Shown here: in pieces, positions 1 to 11,152 of the stretch | How the letters are laid out: every line of letters starts with the position of its first letter | How positions within the stretch are numbered: the stretch's first letter is position 1 | Assembly: GCF_019059575.1 (NCBI RefSeq) | Contig: NW_024882304.1 | Coordinates: forward strand, 1-64,000 | Length of the DNA: 64,000 nucleotides | Reading direction: 5' to 3' | DNA from: Amphibalanus amphitrite | Taxonomy: Eukaryota > Arthropoda > Thecostraca > Balanomorpha > Balanidae | Program-made: the position numbers and the translations under genes | The notes under the pieces: generated by a model | The model's database searches: none | The model's input: the letters and a program-made list of their open reading frames with translations, nothing else | Told to the model about the DNA's origin: nothing

Positions 1-21
1 GTCCTGGGAACTGGCGGAGTT

Positions 22-2664
22 TCAGTGGTACCTCATCCCAGCATCTGACGTCGGGGGCGGAGAGATAGTGGCGGTTCGTGTGCCTCGGCGAGGAGGCTGC
101 TCTTGGGCGACGTGCGGAATGCACCTGTGGCAACACGTAGCGCGCGTGGTGCACGGAGTCAAGAGCCGTTTTACTGGATCGCTGGCAGAGCGTAAACAAA
201 GCATGCGTAATCCAGTTTCGATCGGACGATCGACCGATAAAAAGAAGGGCGTCTGCGGTCCGCGCCATAAGATGTGCGGGCGGACACATTTTAAAACGTT
301 CAGGGATTTAAAACATCGTTCCCGAAGCGTTCTAAAATGTTCTCTATACGTCAAACGACTGTCAAAAAAATATCCCAAGAAACTTCGCACGGCCGAGTAG
401 GAATCACCTGTCCACGGAGCTGATTCCCAAGGCAAGTCGTCGCAGCGGCGGCGGCAAAAGTGCATAGCGACGGTCTTCGTTGTTGAAAAAACGAAGGCCG
501 TGTCGTCGCTCCACCTCTCTAGACGGGTTACAGCGAGCTGCAACTGTCTGGCAACGTGACGGGCGGTCGTGGCAGAAAACCAGATCGCGAAATCATCGAC
601 AAATAGCGATCTGCCGATGGATGGTGCAAGTTTGTCACCAATATCATTGATCGCCACAGCGAACAGCGCCACACTGAGAACTCCGCCTTGGGGAACTCCG
701 TTCTCTTGCGTAAAACTGCTCGAAAGACAACTGCCAACTCGGACTTTGAACCGACGACCCGATAAAAAGTTCTTGATAAAGAGGCCCATCCGGCCGCGTA
801 TGCCGTACTTGTGTACTTTGGAAAGCATTCTGTGTCGTAACACTGTATCATAGGCCGCCTCAATATCAAAGAACAATGCTCCAAGGTGCTTCTTTGCAGT
901 AAAACAGGTGCGTATCTCGGTGTCGAGGGCTAAAATGTGGTCAACAGGGCTGCGGTGCTTTCTAAAACCGCACTGGGCGTTTGTAAAAACACCGTGATGT
1001 TCCAGAAACCAGCTAAGACGCACATTGACCATCTTCTCCATCAGCTTTGAAAGCGATGATGTGAGAGAGATGGGCCGATAGTGGAGAGGGTCATGTCCCG
1101 ACTTGCCAGCCTTCAAGATAGGAATGATAGTGGCTTCCCGCCAGGTCTCAGGGAAAGTGCCAGTCTCCCACAGCGAATTGAAAGTTGCTAGCAGCGCCTC
1201 GAGGGCAACTGCCGGGAGATGACGGAGCATGTCGTTGTGGACAGCATCCGGACCTTCTGAGACGCTGCGCAACGAGCTGATGGCAGACGTGAGCTCAGCC
1301 ATAGAGAAAGGCTCGTTGTACACCAAATTTTCAGCTGTGCTGAAGTCCACGGCGGCTGGTGCAGGTCGTGAGGACGGCTCTCCTCGGCAGCGCTGATAGA
1401 GTGCACGGCCTATCGTCTCTGCGACGTCTAAAGGATGGGATATGTCCGTGTTGTTCACTCTTAAAACCGGAAGCGGAACAGAGCTGAACCGGCCTTCAAT
1501 GCGCTTCATGCGTGCCCATATCTGGGTCGTAGGAGTAAAACGGTTTAAGGAATTCACGTACGTGCGCCATGAAACAGCCTTTGCCTCTTTTAAAACGCGA
1601 CGGGCAAAAGCCCGCGCTTTCTTAAAAGCGATGAGGTTCTCAGTAGTACTACTCCGGTCAAACTTTCTAAAAGCGCGCTTCCTGGCACGAATCGCATCTC
1701 CGCATTCCTTGGTCCACCACGGGACCGGAGGACGACGAGGCTGACTCGACGTCTTGGGTATGCATCCGTTTGCGGAGTCAATGAGTAAAGATGTAAAATC
1801 ATCTGTAGACATCACAGAGGCGTCGGCTCTGGATAAAACCGTGGCCTCTACGGCGGCCTGGAATTCGCCCCAGTCGGCCTTCCGAACATTCCACCTAGGT
1901 GGACGGTTGCCTGACACTGGGGACTCCTGGAGCTCCAGCCACACTGGGAAGTGGTCGCTCCCGAGTGGGTCGTCATGGACGGACCAGGTAAAAAGCTGAG
2001 CTAGCCGCGGACTAGCTAAGCTCAGGTCCAGAGCCGATGTTTGACCGGAGGGCGTGGTAAAATGGGTGCGCTTTCCTGTATTTAAAATACAGAGCGCCTC
2101 ATCGCGGATAAAAGATTCTAAAATTCGACCACGAGTGCCAGTCGTGTCGCATCCCCACACCAAGCTATGCGCGTTAAAATCGCCGACTACCAGGACCGGA
2201 GGTGGAAGCTCATCGACAAGTCGATGTAGCTCAACCACCGGGAGCGCTATACCTGGTGGAAGGTATAAAGAACAAACTGTCAGCTCCCGGTGGTTGAAAT
2301 CAACTCTAGCGGCTACCGCCTGCAGAGGAGTCTGCAGCGGAACCTGACGTGCGGGCACACTGTGGTGCACTGCCAAAAGTACACCTCCATGGGCAATGGT
2401 CGGGGTGTCTAAGTCTCTTCTAAAAACAGAGTAACCCTTGATGGCAAGGGTAACGTTTGGCGCTAGCTTGGTCTCCTGGAGACCTAAAACAAGGGGTGGG
2501 CGCCAACGGATAAGAGACTGTAGGTCCTGGTAGTTGGCCCGGAGGCCTCTACAGTTCCACTGTAGAATAAAAGGCGTGGTTAAAAAGGCGCAAAAAGGGC
2601 GCGTATAACATGAGGCAAAGGCGCACACAGATACCTGACTGACCACAAAAAAGGTAAAAAGCAC
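22..2664 (-). CDS. LINE ORF2: APE-type endonuclease plus reverse transcriptase, frame disturbed near its end
   Basis: ORF2 nicks target DNA and copies the LINE RNA at the nick. From about residue 33 an exonuclease/endonuclease/phosphatase fold is visible: QETK near 62, GDFNAHS near 160 and SDHFPVW near 238. RT blocks follow: YRPISL near 530, FDIEAAYD near 600, GVPQGGVLS near 660 and the catalytic FVDD with Asp690 and Asp691. The first 30 residues are probably not part of the domain, so the true start may lie slightly downstream of 2664. After about residue 790 (near bases 280-300) the expected RT thumb sequence continues in other frames, and the terminal 80 residues of the annotated frame are out of frame. 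At least two indels seem to separate this copy from an active one. The C-terminus lies outside the window. Confidence 0.85.
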   Translation of the reverse strand: MLFTFFVVSQVSVCAFASCYTRPFCAFLTTPFILQWNCRGLRANYQDLQSLIRWRPPLVLGLQETKLAPNVTLAIKGYSVFRRDLDTPTIAHGGVLLAVHHSVPARQVPLQTPLQAVAARVDFNHRELTVCSLYLPPGIALPVVELHRLVDELPPPVLVVGDFNAHSLVWGCDTTGTRGRILESFIRDEALCILNTGKRTHFTTPSGQTSALDLSLASPRLAQLFTWSVHDDPLGSDHFPVWLELQESPVSGNRPPRWNVRKADWGEFQAAVEATVLSRADASVMSTDDFTSLLIDSANGCIPKTSSQPRRPPVPWWTKECGDAIRARKRAFRKFDRSSTTENLIAFKKARAFARRVLKEAKAVSWRTYVNSLNRFTPTTQIWARMKRIEGRFSSVPLPVLRVNNTDISHPLDVAETIGRALYQRCRGEPSSRPAPAAVDFSTAENLVYNEPFSMAELTSAISSLRSVSEGPDAVHNDMLRHLPAVALEALLATFNSLWETGTFPETWREATIIPILKAGKSGHDPLHYRPISLTSSLSKLMEKMVNVRLSWFLEHHGVFTNAQCGFRKHRSPVDHILALDTEIRTCFTAKKHLGALFFDIEAAYDTVLRHRMLSKVHKYGIRGRMGLFIKNFLSGRRFKVRVGSCLSSSFTQENGVPQGGVLSVALFAVAINDIGDKLAPSIGRSLFVDDFAIWFSATTARHVARQLQLAVTRLERWSDDTAFVFSTTKTVAMHFCRRRCDDLPWESAPWTGDSYSAVRSFLGYFFDSRLTYREHFRTLRERCFKSLNVLKCVRPHILWRGPQTPFFLSVDRPIETGLRMLCLRSASDPVKRLLTPCTTRATCCHRCIPHVAQEQPPRRGTRTATISPPPTSDAGMRYH

Positions 2665-2745
2665 CGAGAGAAATGCACCTGGTAAAAAAGCGCAATAGCG
2701 CGAAAAAGATAAAAGGATAAAAGAGGAAATGACTAGACTGAAAGA

Positions 2746-4455
2746 CTAGACTAGGTCCTCTAACTCCGAGGAGGCGCTCCCCCCGTACCGGATACGGGGG
2801 TGCCCTGAGCCCTCTCGGTGAAGCCTCCCTTCAGCAGAGGCAGATCGGGCATGGCTCGGGCCCGGCTGGGGCCTTTTCGACCGGGGGGCGTCGCCCTCCG
2901 AAGGTGACCAGCTCGGGGGCGTCTGCCGCTTGGCGAGGCGCCCTGGAGCCGCGGAGGGCTGTTGCCGCCCCGACGGGGATGTCGAGGCGGCGGCCTGTGT
3001 CCTCGACACAGGCGTCTCTGGCAGCGGCGGTGGTGGCCGCCGCTGCGGAGGTGGAGGAGGCGGCGGGGGACCCATGATGGGCCGAGTCCCCGCCTGAGGT
3101 GTCTCCGGGGTGTCAGCAGCAACAGCCGCATTGGCACTCCCGGAGGCGGAGTCGGCAGACGAGGCTTCCTTAGCCTCGAGGGCCTTCTGGACGAGGCGAG
3201 CCCTCCTCGCCTCTCGTGCCTTCCTCTCCTCCTCCCCCCGCCGCAGCGCCTCCTGCACCGCCGTAGACGGTCGGGGGCGGGGCGGGGTGGGTGGCGCCTT
3301 ACCCTGCGCCGGGGGGCGCCGACCACCCTGTCGGCGCTGGACGACGGTCCACTCGTCTCCACTCGCGGCTGGAGCCGGACTGGGTGGACCCCACACTGAC
3401 TCCTGAGCAGCCTGCTCCGTGTCGCTCGGCGGCGCACGAGGCGCCGGGGGGTCCGCTGAGCCATCAGTGGCTACGACAGTGAGGCCGAATCGCTTGAGGA
3501 GCTGCACGAGCTGTGCAACACTCATCTGGGAGGCATCGGTTGAGTTTGTCACTCTCACCTTTTGGGCATACGAGGTCTTCGGGTGAGTTTGGTTATACAC
3601 CTCCCGGGCCTCTTTAAACGACAGATTTCTGGTAGCCTTGATGGTGTTTATCTCCTTCTCTTTGACGTATGTAGGGCAGGACCTGTCATACGCGGAGTGC
3701 GGTGTCTGCCCCTCTCCGCAGTTGACGCATCGAGGGGTCTCCGAGTTGCACGTATCGTCAGTGTGGTCCTGAGAAGCGCACTTGGAGCATGTGGGTCTAC
3801 CCCGGCAGTTGTCCTTCGTGTGGCCGAACCTCTGGCACCGATAGCAGCGCATGGGCGCCGGGACGTATGGGCGCACGCGGACCTTGATGTACCCCACACG
3901 GACCTCGTTCGGCATGTCGGTGGTGTCAAATGTGAGAATGATGTTATTTGTCGGGACCGTGCCTCTTCGCGTGAGGATGCGGCGGGCGGCTGTCACGCCG
4001 TACTCTGAGAGCCCGTCCGCAATGTCGTCGTCACTTACGTTCCGCAGGTCAAAACAATTGATGACTCCTCGAGAGGAGTTCTTGGAGCGGTGTGGCTCCA
4101 CCGTCAGCGACAAAGAGACGAGCTTCCGACCGGAGGCACGTCCTTCGGAGTACACAAATCGAGTAGCTGATAGGGCCTTCGTCGCCTCTTCGCTGTTCCG
4201 GAACTCTACTTCAAGCGCACCGTCCCGCATGCGGTCGCAGCGGACGATACTGCCGAACCGGTCACAGCCATCCTTACGCTGGAAGGGCGACAAGGAGCTC
4301 AGCTCCCTGTCTGCGCTCCGGAAGATGAGGATCTTTGGATTTTTCGGTCTTGGATCGTTCTGCGTTCGCCCGTCGGCCGAGGCCGGCGGGCGAGAATCGG
4401 CCGAAGCCGAGGGATTGGTGAGAGAGGGGGAGGAGGGGTTGGTCAAGGTATCCAT
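2746..4455 (-). CDS. LINE ORF1: Gag-like nucleic-acid-binding protein with three zinc knuckles
   Basis: This protein coats LINE RNA and forms the ribonucleoprotein. The N-terminal part holds an RRM/PRE_C2HC-like region. It is followed by three CCHC-type knuckles in tandem, starting CYRCQRFGH, CSKCASQDH and CVNCGEGQ, and then the EKEINTIKATRNLSF segment typical of Jockey-group ORF1 proteins. The C-terminal 200 residues are Pro/Ala/Arg-rich and contain a run of eight prolines near bases 3055-3075. I chose the Met at 4455 (MDTLTNPS) rather than the upstream Met at 4500, because the residues before it look like translated leader. The frame is open throughout (about 569 codons). Its stop is 81 bp from the ORF2 start, the usual arrangement. 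Confidence 0.85.
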   Translation of the reverse strand: MDTLTNPSSPSLTNPSASADSRPPASADGRTQNDPRPKNPKILIFRSADRELSSLSPFQRKDGCDRFGSIVRCDRMRDGALEVEFRNSEEATKALSATRFVYSEGRASGRKLVSLSLTVEPHRSKNSSRGVINCFDLRNVSDDDIADGLSEYGVTAARRILTRRGTVPTNNIILTFDTTDMPNEVRVGYIKVRVRPYVPAPMRCYRCQRFGHTKDNCRGRPTCSKCASQDHTDDTCNSETPRCVNCGEGQTPHSAYDRSCPTYVKEKEINTIKATRNLSFKEAREVYNQTHPKTSYAQKVRVTNSTDASQMSVAQLVQLLKRFGLTVVATDGSADPPAPRAPPSDTEQAAQESVWGPPSPAPAASGDEWTVVQRRQGGRRPPAQGKAPPTPPRPRPSTAVQEALRRGEEERKAREARRARLVQKALEAKEASSADSASGSANAAVAADTPETPQAGTRPIMGPPPPPPPPQRRPPPPLPETPVSRTQAAASTSPSGRQQPSAAPGRLAKRQTPPSWSPSEGDAPRSKRPQPGPSHARSASAEGRLHREGSGHPRIRYGGSASSELEDLV

Positions 4456-5373
4456 GCGAGTCTGTTGGTCTCCGCCAGCTCGGCCGCCGACGCTCCGCAA
4501 CGGCGCCGCTACAAGGCCTGGGACGGCCGAGCTGACTGTACGGGACTTGGCGGCACCTTCCGAGGGGGAGAGAGAGACTCACCACCCCCCACGGTCGGAT
4601 ACCGCCTCCTCCCTTGACGCCTAGCCGAGTCACCGCCAGGGGCAGCGACAGATCAGTCCCACCGACGGAGGACGAGCACAAGTGCCCGAACCCCGCCGGC
4701 GACACCTCTCCGACACCACCCCCGGCGGCATCACGACTGGGAATGGCTCCTCAAGTGCGGCGCCCCACTGAGTGTCCCGCCCTTACAGAACTCAGGGCCA
4801 AAGAGGCGTGTTGCCCAGCCACCGCGACTGGCTCCGCACGGTGGGGGGCTCAACCTCCAGGATCCCGTTGTCCTGGGGTACGGGTCGGCTCGCCTAGCCT
4901 AGTAAAACCGGCTGGTACCCGAGGGGACGCCACTCCCCTTACACTAGCCCAACTCGGCTGTGTTCCTGCGGGTGCAAAAAACAACGAAAAAAAAAAGGGG
5001 AAAGGAATCAGAAAGCTGTGATCGAACGAAACGCGGACATCCGGTGAGAAGCAAAGCAAAAGCAAACAAAGACCGCTCAAGAGAAACAAAACCACGGAAA
5101 CCAAGAACAGTCGGGCCGTACCATCTGTCCATCCAGTGATCAAAAGCAAATCGTGAGCAAGCATGGGTCAAGCTGGGGCCGAGGGGGCGCCACTCCCCTT
5201 GCTGGCCGAGGCCAGGGCCGCCGCGGGGCGAGGGCCCAAGGAGCCCAGTCCAACAGCGACCCAGGCCACTGCCAACCCCCTGCGGGGCCAATCCTGCAGA
5301 CAATCCATCCAGTAAGCAAGGCAAGTCCAGGTCAAACGCGCGTCAAGCTGGGGCCGAGGGGGCGCTACTCCCC
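4456..5373. other. LINE 5' leader and gypsy 3' flank, no gene
   Basis: This stretch separates ORF1 of the LINE from pol of the gypsy element. 4456 to about 4990 is likely LINE 5' leader and is GC-rich. The rest is downstream sequence of the gypsy element. No convincing coding region was seen on either strand. A 20-25 bp motif recurs three times here (separate entry). Confidence 0.5.
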
Positions 5374-5396
5374 TTACTGGCCGAAGTCACAGCCGC
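4918..5396. repeat. Three dispersed copies of a GGGGGCGCCACTCCCCTTAC-like motif
   Basis: Near-identical blocks lie at about 4921-4948, 5170-5212 and 5342-5390. The last two share over 40 bp including the leading AAGCTGGGGCCGAG. Read on the minus strand they give AAGGGGAGTGGCGCC, which looks like a purine tract followed by TG and could mark former LTR starts downstream of the gypsy pol frame. No match to the 9925-10450 LTR was seen, so this reading is tentative. Confidence 0.45.
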
Positions 5397-8300
5397 CGCA
5401 CAGCCGGAGCCAGATGACCCCGGCTAAGCAGCAGCTCCGACCACGGTCAGCCCCCTGCGGGGCAGTAGGCGGGCGGTCCACCGGGCTGTCTGGCGCCGTA
5501 GGAGGCGTGTCGATCACCAGGACGTCCGGCGCAGGAGGCGGCGTTGCGGCAGGCTCGTGGTCCGTGAAGGCCGGTTTACACCGAGCCAGGGTGACGGTGT
5601 CGCGTCGCCCGAGACGGTCGATGGTGACGGTGTGCTGGTCGCGGGATAGGACACGATAAGGACCGTCATAGACGTATTGGAAAGGAGAGCGATGCGAATC
5701 GCGTCGGATGAAGACGTGGGAGCAGGTTTGCATATCTTGAGAGATGAAGATTTGGCGGGAGCCAGGACGAGGAGGAGTTGGACGGAGCTCCGACATGGCG
5801 GCACGGAGACGAGAGGCTAGGGAAGCCGGATCAGAAGAAGTGTCCGACGACATGGGGGAGAGGAAGTCACCAGGAAGTCGGAGACTGCAACCATAGACTA
5901 GGTCTGCAGCGGTGCATCCGAGATCCTCCTTGAGGGCCGTGCGCACTCCGAGTAGCACCAGAGGAAGTCGGTCCGACCAGGAAGCGGCGTCGTCATCGGT
6001 CCGCAGAGCTGACTTCAGTTGGCGGTGGAAGCGCTCTACCATCCCGTTTGCTTCTGGGTGGTAGGCGCAGGTCCGGATCCGAGAGGTGCCGAGAAGCTTG
6101 GAGACTTCTGTCCAGAGGCGGGACTCGAACTGGGATCCTCTGTCGGTGGTGATGAGTTCGGGTACTCCGAAGCGGGCGATCCAGCCGCTGACGAGATGCC
6201 GAGCCACCGTGACGGCGTCCATGGTGGGCAGAGGAATTGCCTCGGGCCATCGGGTGAAGCGGTCGACGACAGTCAGGAGATAGGAGTTGCCATGGGACGG
6301 AGGAAGTGGTCCGACAAGGTCGATGTGGATGTGCAGGAAGCGAGAGTCAGGTGGCTGGAAGCTGCCCATGGGTGGCTTCGTGTGGCGCTGGATCTTGGCA
6401 CGCTGGCAGTGCCGGCAGCTCCGGACGAAGGCACGGATGTCCGCGTTGATGTGGGGCCAGATGAACCTCGATGAGATGAGATGACGCGTAGCGTTGATGC
6501 CAGGATGAGACAAGTCGTGGAAGCTCTTGATGATGGAAGGGCGGAGTCTGGCTGGGACTACAGGTCTAGGTGTGGCCGTTGAGGTGTCGCACCAGAGACG
6601 TAGATGCGGATGATCAGGGACTGGGAAGTCACGGATGACCAGAGATGAGGATTGTTGCAGCTTCGGCAGGTCAGGATCGTTGGCTTGGTGTAGGGCGATG
6701 TCGGCCAGGCTCAGAAGGCCGGGTGAAGGTGTAGCTGCGGCAGAAGCTGGCGCAGACACTGAGCTGATCCGTGAGATGGCGTCAGCTACCGGGTTGAGGT
6801 GTCCAGGAACATGTCCGATCTTGCTGGTGTGCTGCAGAATCAGGTCCATGTGACGTTGTTCACGGAGAGAATGGTTGGCGTTGCCGTTGGCCTTGAGAGC
6901 AAAGACGAGCGGCTTGTGGTCCGTGAGGATCTCGAAGTCGCGTCCTTCCAGATAGGGCAGGAAATGTCGCACGGCGAGGTACATGGCGAGCAATTCCCGT
7001 CCAAAGGTGCTGTAGCGGCGTTGGGTGGGCGTGAACTTGCGCGAGAAGAAGGCGAGAGGCTGAAGAGAAGCACCAACTCGCTGGTGGAGCACGGCGCCGG
7101 CTGCCGTGCTGCTGGCGTCAGTGCTGAGGCTCAGAGCTGCATCTTTGACGGGATGAGCGAGCTGGGTGACGTCAGCGAGGGCGGCTTTGGCTGCAGAGAA
7201 GGCGGCGTCTGCCTCTGAGGTCCACGTGACTGAAGCAGCTCGGTCGTCTGAGGCAGTCAGGCCGTGGAGAGGTGCCAGAAGAGCAGCAGCGTGTGGGATG
7301 AAGCGGTGGTAGAAGTTGATCATCCCCAGGAACTTCTTGAGGCTCTTCTTCGACTCTGGACGGTCGAAGTTCTTGATCGCGCTGACTCGATCGTCGAGAG
7401 GAGTGATGCCTCCGCTGGAGATCTGGTGGCCGAGGTAGGAGATGCTTTCCATGCCGAAGGCGCACTTCGATGGGTTGAGGAGCACACCGTTGCGGGAAAG
7501 ACGGCTGAAGACCTCTCGGAGGTGTGACAGGTGTTCCGAGATGCTGCTGCTGGCGATGAGGATGTCGTCTACATAGACGAAGGCGAAGTCCAGGCCACGG
7601 AGGATGTGATCCATGAACCTTTGGAAGGTCTGAGCGCAGTTCCGGAGACCGTACGGCATGCGGAGGAACTCGAAGGCGCCGAAGGGCGTTGTGATCGCTG
7701 TCTTGGCGATGTCTTCTGGGGCCATCGGTATCTGGTTGAAGGCCCTGACGAGGTCGAGCCGAGAGTAGATCGATGTCCCAGCGAGGCAGGCAGTGAAGTC
7801 GTGGAGATGTGGTAGTGGGTACCGGTCAGGCACTGTGATGCGGTTCAGTGCACGGTAATCTCCACAGGGTCTCCAATCTCCAGACGACTTGGGCACCATG
7901 TGCAGCGGTGATGCATACCGACTGCTGCTGGGTCGGATGACTCCGAGACTGAGGAGGCGTTGGAACTCTGCCTTGGCAGTGGCGAGTCGAGCTGGATCCA
8001 GACGGCGTGGGCGGCAGAAGACCGGAGGGCCGGTAGTCTCGATGTGATGTCGGACTGAGTGCTGTGGCTCCGGATGATGTGACGGCTGGGTGAGGCTGGG
8101 GAATTCTCGAAGGAGGTTAAGGAATGCTGGGTTGTCGGTTCCGACGACGGCTGTCAGTCCGGTGGATGGCACTGATGAGTGGGAAGCAGGTGAAGACAAC
8201 TCAGTTAGGTGGTCGATGAGACGGCCTCTCTTGGTGTCGACGAGGAGATCATACGAGGAGAGGAAGTCGGCTCCTAGGAGAGGATGGGAGACGTCCGCGA

Positions 8301-8769
8301 TGATGAAGATCCAGTTGAAATCTCTTCTGAGTCCGAGAGAAAGCGTGAGCATGCGCTGACCATAGGTCTGGATGCTGCTGTTGTTGGCTGCTTGCAGCTC
8401 CAGTCCGTTGGTTCCGCGAGCACGATCGGTGGGTGTCGCTGGAAGAACACTGTACTCGGCTCCAGTGTCGATGAGGAAGGTGATACCAGTGTTGTTGTCC
8501 TTGAGTCTCAGAAGGCCGCTGGCTGGAGGGACGTCAGGGTTGAGCAGGGCAGGTGCAGACGTCTGTGTCACCTGTCCTACTGCTGGTTTCCCGAGGTCTG
8601 AGTTGCGGTTGCAGACCACGAGCACGGTGACTGACATGAGCGCGCGTTGGTACCGAACTTGTGGTGGTACCAGCAGAAGGAAGCACCAGCGCCGGTAGAC
8701 GTGTTGGTTGCAGGGCTGGGTGACCGGGCAGGTCGCGTGGTGGACGGTGGCGAGCGCGGCCGGGGGCAC
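5374..8769 (-). CDS. gypsy 1 pol polyprotein (protease, RT, RNase H, integrase)
   Basis: A long pol frame of about 1130 codons. The parts in order are an aspartic protease near residues 90-200, reverse transcriptase near 290-470, RNase H near 560-670, an HHCC zinc-binding region and DDE integrase near 740-1000, and a short C-terminal tail. The order protease-RT-RNase H-integrase defines Ty3/gypsy. Treated as a fossil element frame; it looks long and mostly whole. Confidence 0.88.
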   Translation of the reverse strand: MPPAALATVHHATCPVTQPCNQHVYRRWCFLLLVPPQVRYQRALMSVTVLVVCNRNSDLGKPAVGQVTQTSAPALLNPDVPPASGLLRLKDNNTGITFLIDTGAEYSVLPATPTDRARGTNGLELQAANNSSIQTYGQRMLTLSLGLRRDFNWIFIIADVSHPLLGADFLSSYDLLVDTKRGRLIDHLTELSSPASHSSVPSTGLTAVVGTDNPAFLNLLREFPSLTQPSHHPEPQHSVRHHIETTGPPVFCRPRRLDPARLATAKAEFQRLLSLGVIRPSSSRYASPLHMVPKSSGDWRPCGDYRALNRITVPDRYPLPHLHDFTACLAGTSIYSRLDLVRAFNQIPMAPEDIAKTAITTPFGAFEFLRMPYGLRNCAQTFQRFMDHILRGLDFAFVYVDDILIASSSISEHLSHLREVFSRLSRNGVLLNPSKCAFGMESISYLGHQISSGGITPLDDRVSAIKNFDRPESKKSLKKFLGMINFYHRFIPHAAALLAPLHGLTASDDRAASVTWTSEADAAFSAAKAALADVTQLAHPVKDAALSLSTDASSTAAGAVLHQRVGASLQPLAFFSRKFTPTQRRYSTFGRELLAMYLAVRHFLPYLEGRDFEILTDHKPLVFALKANGNANHSLREQRHMDLILQHTSKIGHVPGHLNPVADAISRISSVSAPASAAATPSPGLLSLADIALHQANDPDLPKLQQSSSLVIRDFPVPDHPHLRLWCDTSTATPRPVVPARLRPSIIKSFHDLSHPGINATRHLISSRFIWPHINADIRAFVRSCRHCQRAKIQRHTKPPMGSFQPPDSRFLHIHIDLVGPLPPSHGNSYLLTVVDRFTRWPEAIPLPTMDAVTVARHLVSGWIARFGVPELITTDRGSQFESRLWTEVSKLLGTSRIRTCAYHPEANGMVERFHRQLKSALRTDDDAASWSDRLPLVLLGVRTALKEDLGCTAADLVYGCSLRLPGDFLSPMSSDTSSDPASLASRLRAAMSELRPTPPRPGSRQIFISQDMQTCSHVFIRRDSHRSPFQYVYDGPYRVLSRDQHTVTIDRLGRRDTVTLARCKPAFTDHEPAATPPPAPDVLVIDTPPTAPDSPVDRPPTAPQGADRGRSCCLAGVIWLRLCGGCDFGQ

Positions 8770-9591
8770 GGGATGCAGACCTCTCTCGGCGGCGCGTCTC
8801 GTCCACCAGTGTGGCGACTGATGTTGTGAGGGCCGTGATACCAGTCAGCAGCTGGCTCATCAGGTCTTGGAGGTGGAAGGGTCCTGCAGGAGCAGCAGGT
8901 GAGGCTGCAGCAGGCGCAGAAGTCGATACCGCGGCGAGAAGACCTGAGGTAGGTGCAGCGACGTCCGACTGCTGCGGAAGCTCCAGGAGTCGGTCGGCAG
9001 TGCTAGCGATGGTCGCAAGGTCCGTCCCAGGCGGCAGGCACTGGAGGAAGGGCTGAGTCCGAGGCGGAAGAGCATTGAGGAAGATCTGGCGGATGAGCGG
9101 GGAATATTGTGAGCCTTCAGCTTCAGCAAGGTCCAGGAGATGCCGAAGGAATTGGGAAGGACGCCTGTCGCCGAGTTGTTGGCCAGAGAGCAGGCAGCGA
9201 AGACGCTGTTCGACTGATTTGCCGAACCGCTGACGGATGGCGTCGGAAAGGATGGTGTAAGGTCGGTCTAGAGGAGGGTTGCGGAGGATGTCGGTGAAGT
9301 CGCGCAGGAGGTGGCCAGGAAGGAGAGTAGCGGCGATCCGGAAGCGGCTGAGCTCATCGTCCACAGCTGCCTGCGAGAAGAAGAGGTCGAGCTGGACGAG
9401 CCAGATCACGGGGTCCTCCTCGAAGAAGCGCGGCGGCGCGACGTGGCTGCGTGGCGCAGTCGCCATGCGGAGGTAGTCCGGTTGGGCGGCAGCGGCAGCA
9501 GCGGCACCGGAGGCAGCGGCAGCGGCAGTGGCATCCGAGGCGGCGGTGGCGGCTGCACCGGCGCCGGCAGGCTGGGTCTTCTGGTCCATGG
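8534..9591 (-). CDS. gypsy 1 gag-like frame
   Basis: An Ala-rich N-terminus starting at the Met near 9591 is followed by the capsid-type helical region seen in arthropod gypsy elements that lack a classical zinc knuckle. The frame overlaps the 5' part of pol. It extends upstream of 9591 as open but non-Gag-like leader, so I place the start at the internal Met. The family assignment rests on pattern and on its position upstream of pol. Confidence 0.7.
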
Positions 9592-9924
9592 CTGCCGAGA
9601 GCAATGGTCGGGAAGATCGGTGGCGGCGACGGCGACACGGCGATCGCCAGGTGCTGCGGTGCAGCTGCAGAGGTAGCCGGACGGTAGTCGATGAAGCCGA
9701 TGAGCCGATGAAGTAGCTGGACCGTAGTGCAGCAGTAGTAGTCGGCGTTATCCAGTTCCACACAGCACAAAAGAAGGATCCTCGTGGAAACACACCATCC
9801 GCCACTTCCTTCCTACACAAAGAGAGCTGGAGGAGACAGCTCAGGGTGCAGGCCAGTGTCGGTGTGTCTGGGAACACGAGGGGATAGCGATCCCTTAGCG
9901 CGTAGAACGCGGGGTCACCAATCT

Positions 9925-10450
9925 GGCTGGTGTAGCCAGTAGAAACACTGTAATATACAGATATCTCTTGTATTTCGCCACAAAATCGAGACATATATAG
10001 TTTTACATACGAACTTAGTTATCTAGTATTGCACACATGTTGGCGAGAACATCGAATGTAATAAACGAATACATATGGTTTTTAATATACACATAGCGAA
10101 TACAAATGTCCAAACAATACAGCAGTTTAAGCGAACGGAACGTTAAAAGGGGGGCGCACAACTTAATCGAAGGCTTTAGCAATTTAGAGACTGGTAAAAG
10201 CGACACCTGTTAACAAAACTGTAACTCGCGGTTCACAGCATCTAGCGGTGACCGGCAGAAGTACATGGCTACATCCTAGTTATTTTCTAACTGAATCCGA
10301 TTTTATTTCAAACGATTGTCACTGTGCTAGTTTTCTTGTTATACGTTTTTGAAAAAGCGCTGAAGAAGTCTTTCATAGACGAAACCGGTCCGCGTATTTA
10401 TATGTAATTGCTACTTGAATATATTCGTATGCTACTTGCTCTTTACCACA
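9925..10450 (-). repeat. Probable 5' LTR of gypsy 1
   Basis: On the minus strand the segment begins TGTGGTAAAGAG at 10450, exactly where homology to the tandem units stops on the other side. It ends shortly before a TTGGTGACCCCG sequence near 9918 that could be a primer-binding site. No second copy was found, so the assignment rests on these boundaries. Confidence 0.5.
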
Positions 10451-11152
10451 TCCTGGTATGTTACTGGGAGCGGCACGGTGTGTGTTGGGTGCTTCTGACG
10501 GTCAGTTGTATTAACTGTTAGTTCCTCTACTGGCCACCAGGTGAAAAGCGTATTAGCTGTACAGCAATGTAGAGTTGCTTCAGCTTTGGCGTAAACTTTC
10601 TCCTCTTCCGCTCACCATTCACCACCAGAGTCAGCAGCGTCTCGGCTGGCGGTCCAGTCAGTCAGGGCGAGTGTCTTCACTCGCCACAGCGGGCCGGACC
10701 CATTACAGGGCAGCAGAGACCAGAGTTATCAGTTACCAAGCCTTGGCCTTTAAAGAAAACCAGGAAATAGTAGCAATTGCATATGTGTAATGATTCTACT
10801 CTATTACGATTGAGCTAGCGAAGCGTATTCCTGTAACGTTTTTAATAGGCTTGTAAGTCAGCAACCGCTGGGCTGATTGACCTGCGTTACTCTTTGTTGC
10901 GCGTAATCCTATCCCTTCCATCTCGTTATTGACTACAACTGATGTATCTTGGTGAGTTATTGACTACAACTGATGTATCATGGTGAGCGTCGTGACACGT
11001 GCGACGTGAAGGGCCAAGAGTGTTCGTTATTCTGCTGCAGTAGCGATTTTGGGTTGCTCACTTACCTTGAACCCTGAACTGCCACGCCGATTGCGCTCAA
11101 ATTTGGTACACTGTTTGGGACTGGTTGATAGGGATGTGTTTTTTTTATAACT

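Larger units (their letters stand above)
1..5000 (-). mobile_element. Jockey-like non-LTR retrotransposon (LINE), cut by the window edge
   Basis: Two consecutive minus-strand frames give the classic two-ORF LINE layout: a zinc-knuckle ORF1 (4455 down to 2746) followed after 81 bp by an endonuclease/RT ORF2 (2664 downward). The triple CCHC ORF1 and the APE-type endonuclease place it in the Jockey/I part of the tree; Jockey is my best guess by pattern. The 3' end lies beyond base 1. The 5' end is somewhere near 4990-5000, where a short A-rich tract occurs, but no target-site duplication could be set because the other flank is outside. ORF1 looks intact; ORF2 is shifted out of frame near its C-terminus. 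Confidence 0.85.
5374..10450 (-). mobile_element. Ty3/gypsy LTR retrotransposon fossil (gypsy 1)
   Basis: A minus-strand Ty3/gypsy element. In order on its own strand: a probable 5' LTR (10450 to about 9925), a candidate primer-binding site near 9918, gag, then pol with protease, RT, RNase H and integrase, ending at 5374. Gag and pol overlap in different frames, as the family commonly allows. No 3' LTR matching the 5' one could be found by eye, so the element is probably missing its 3' end or was overwritten by the neighbouring LINE. The two long frames look largely whole. The LTR abuts base 10449, where the tandem array begins, so the element interrupts or bounds the array. Confidence 0.85.

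Noticed and set aside
2760-3464. Long Arg/Pro-rich open frames opposite or beside LINE ORF1
   Set aside because: They are compositional shadows of a GC-rich coding region with no domain of their own.
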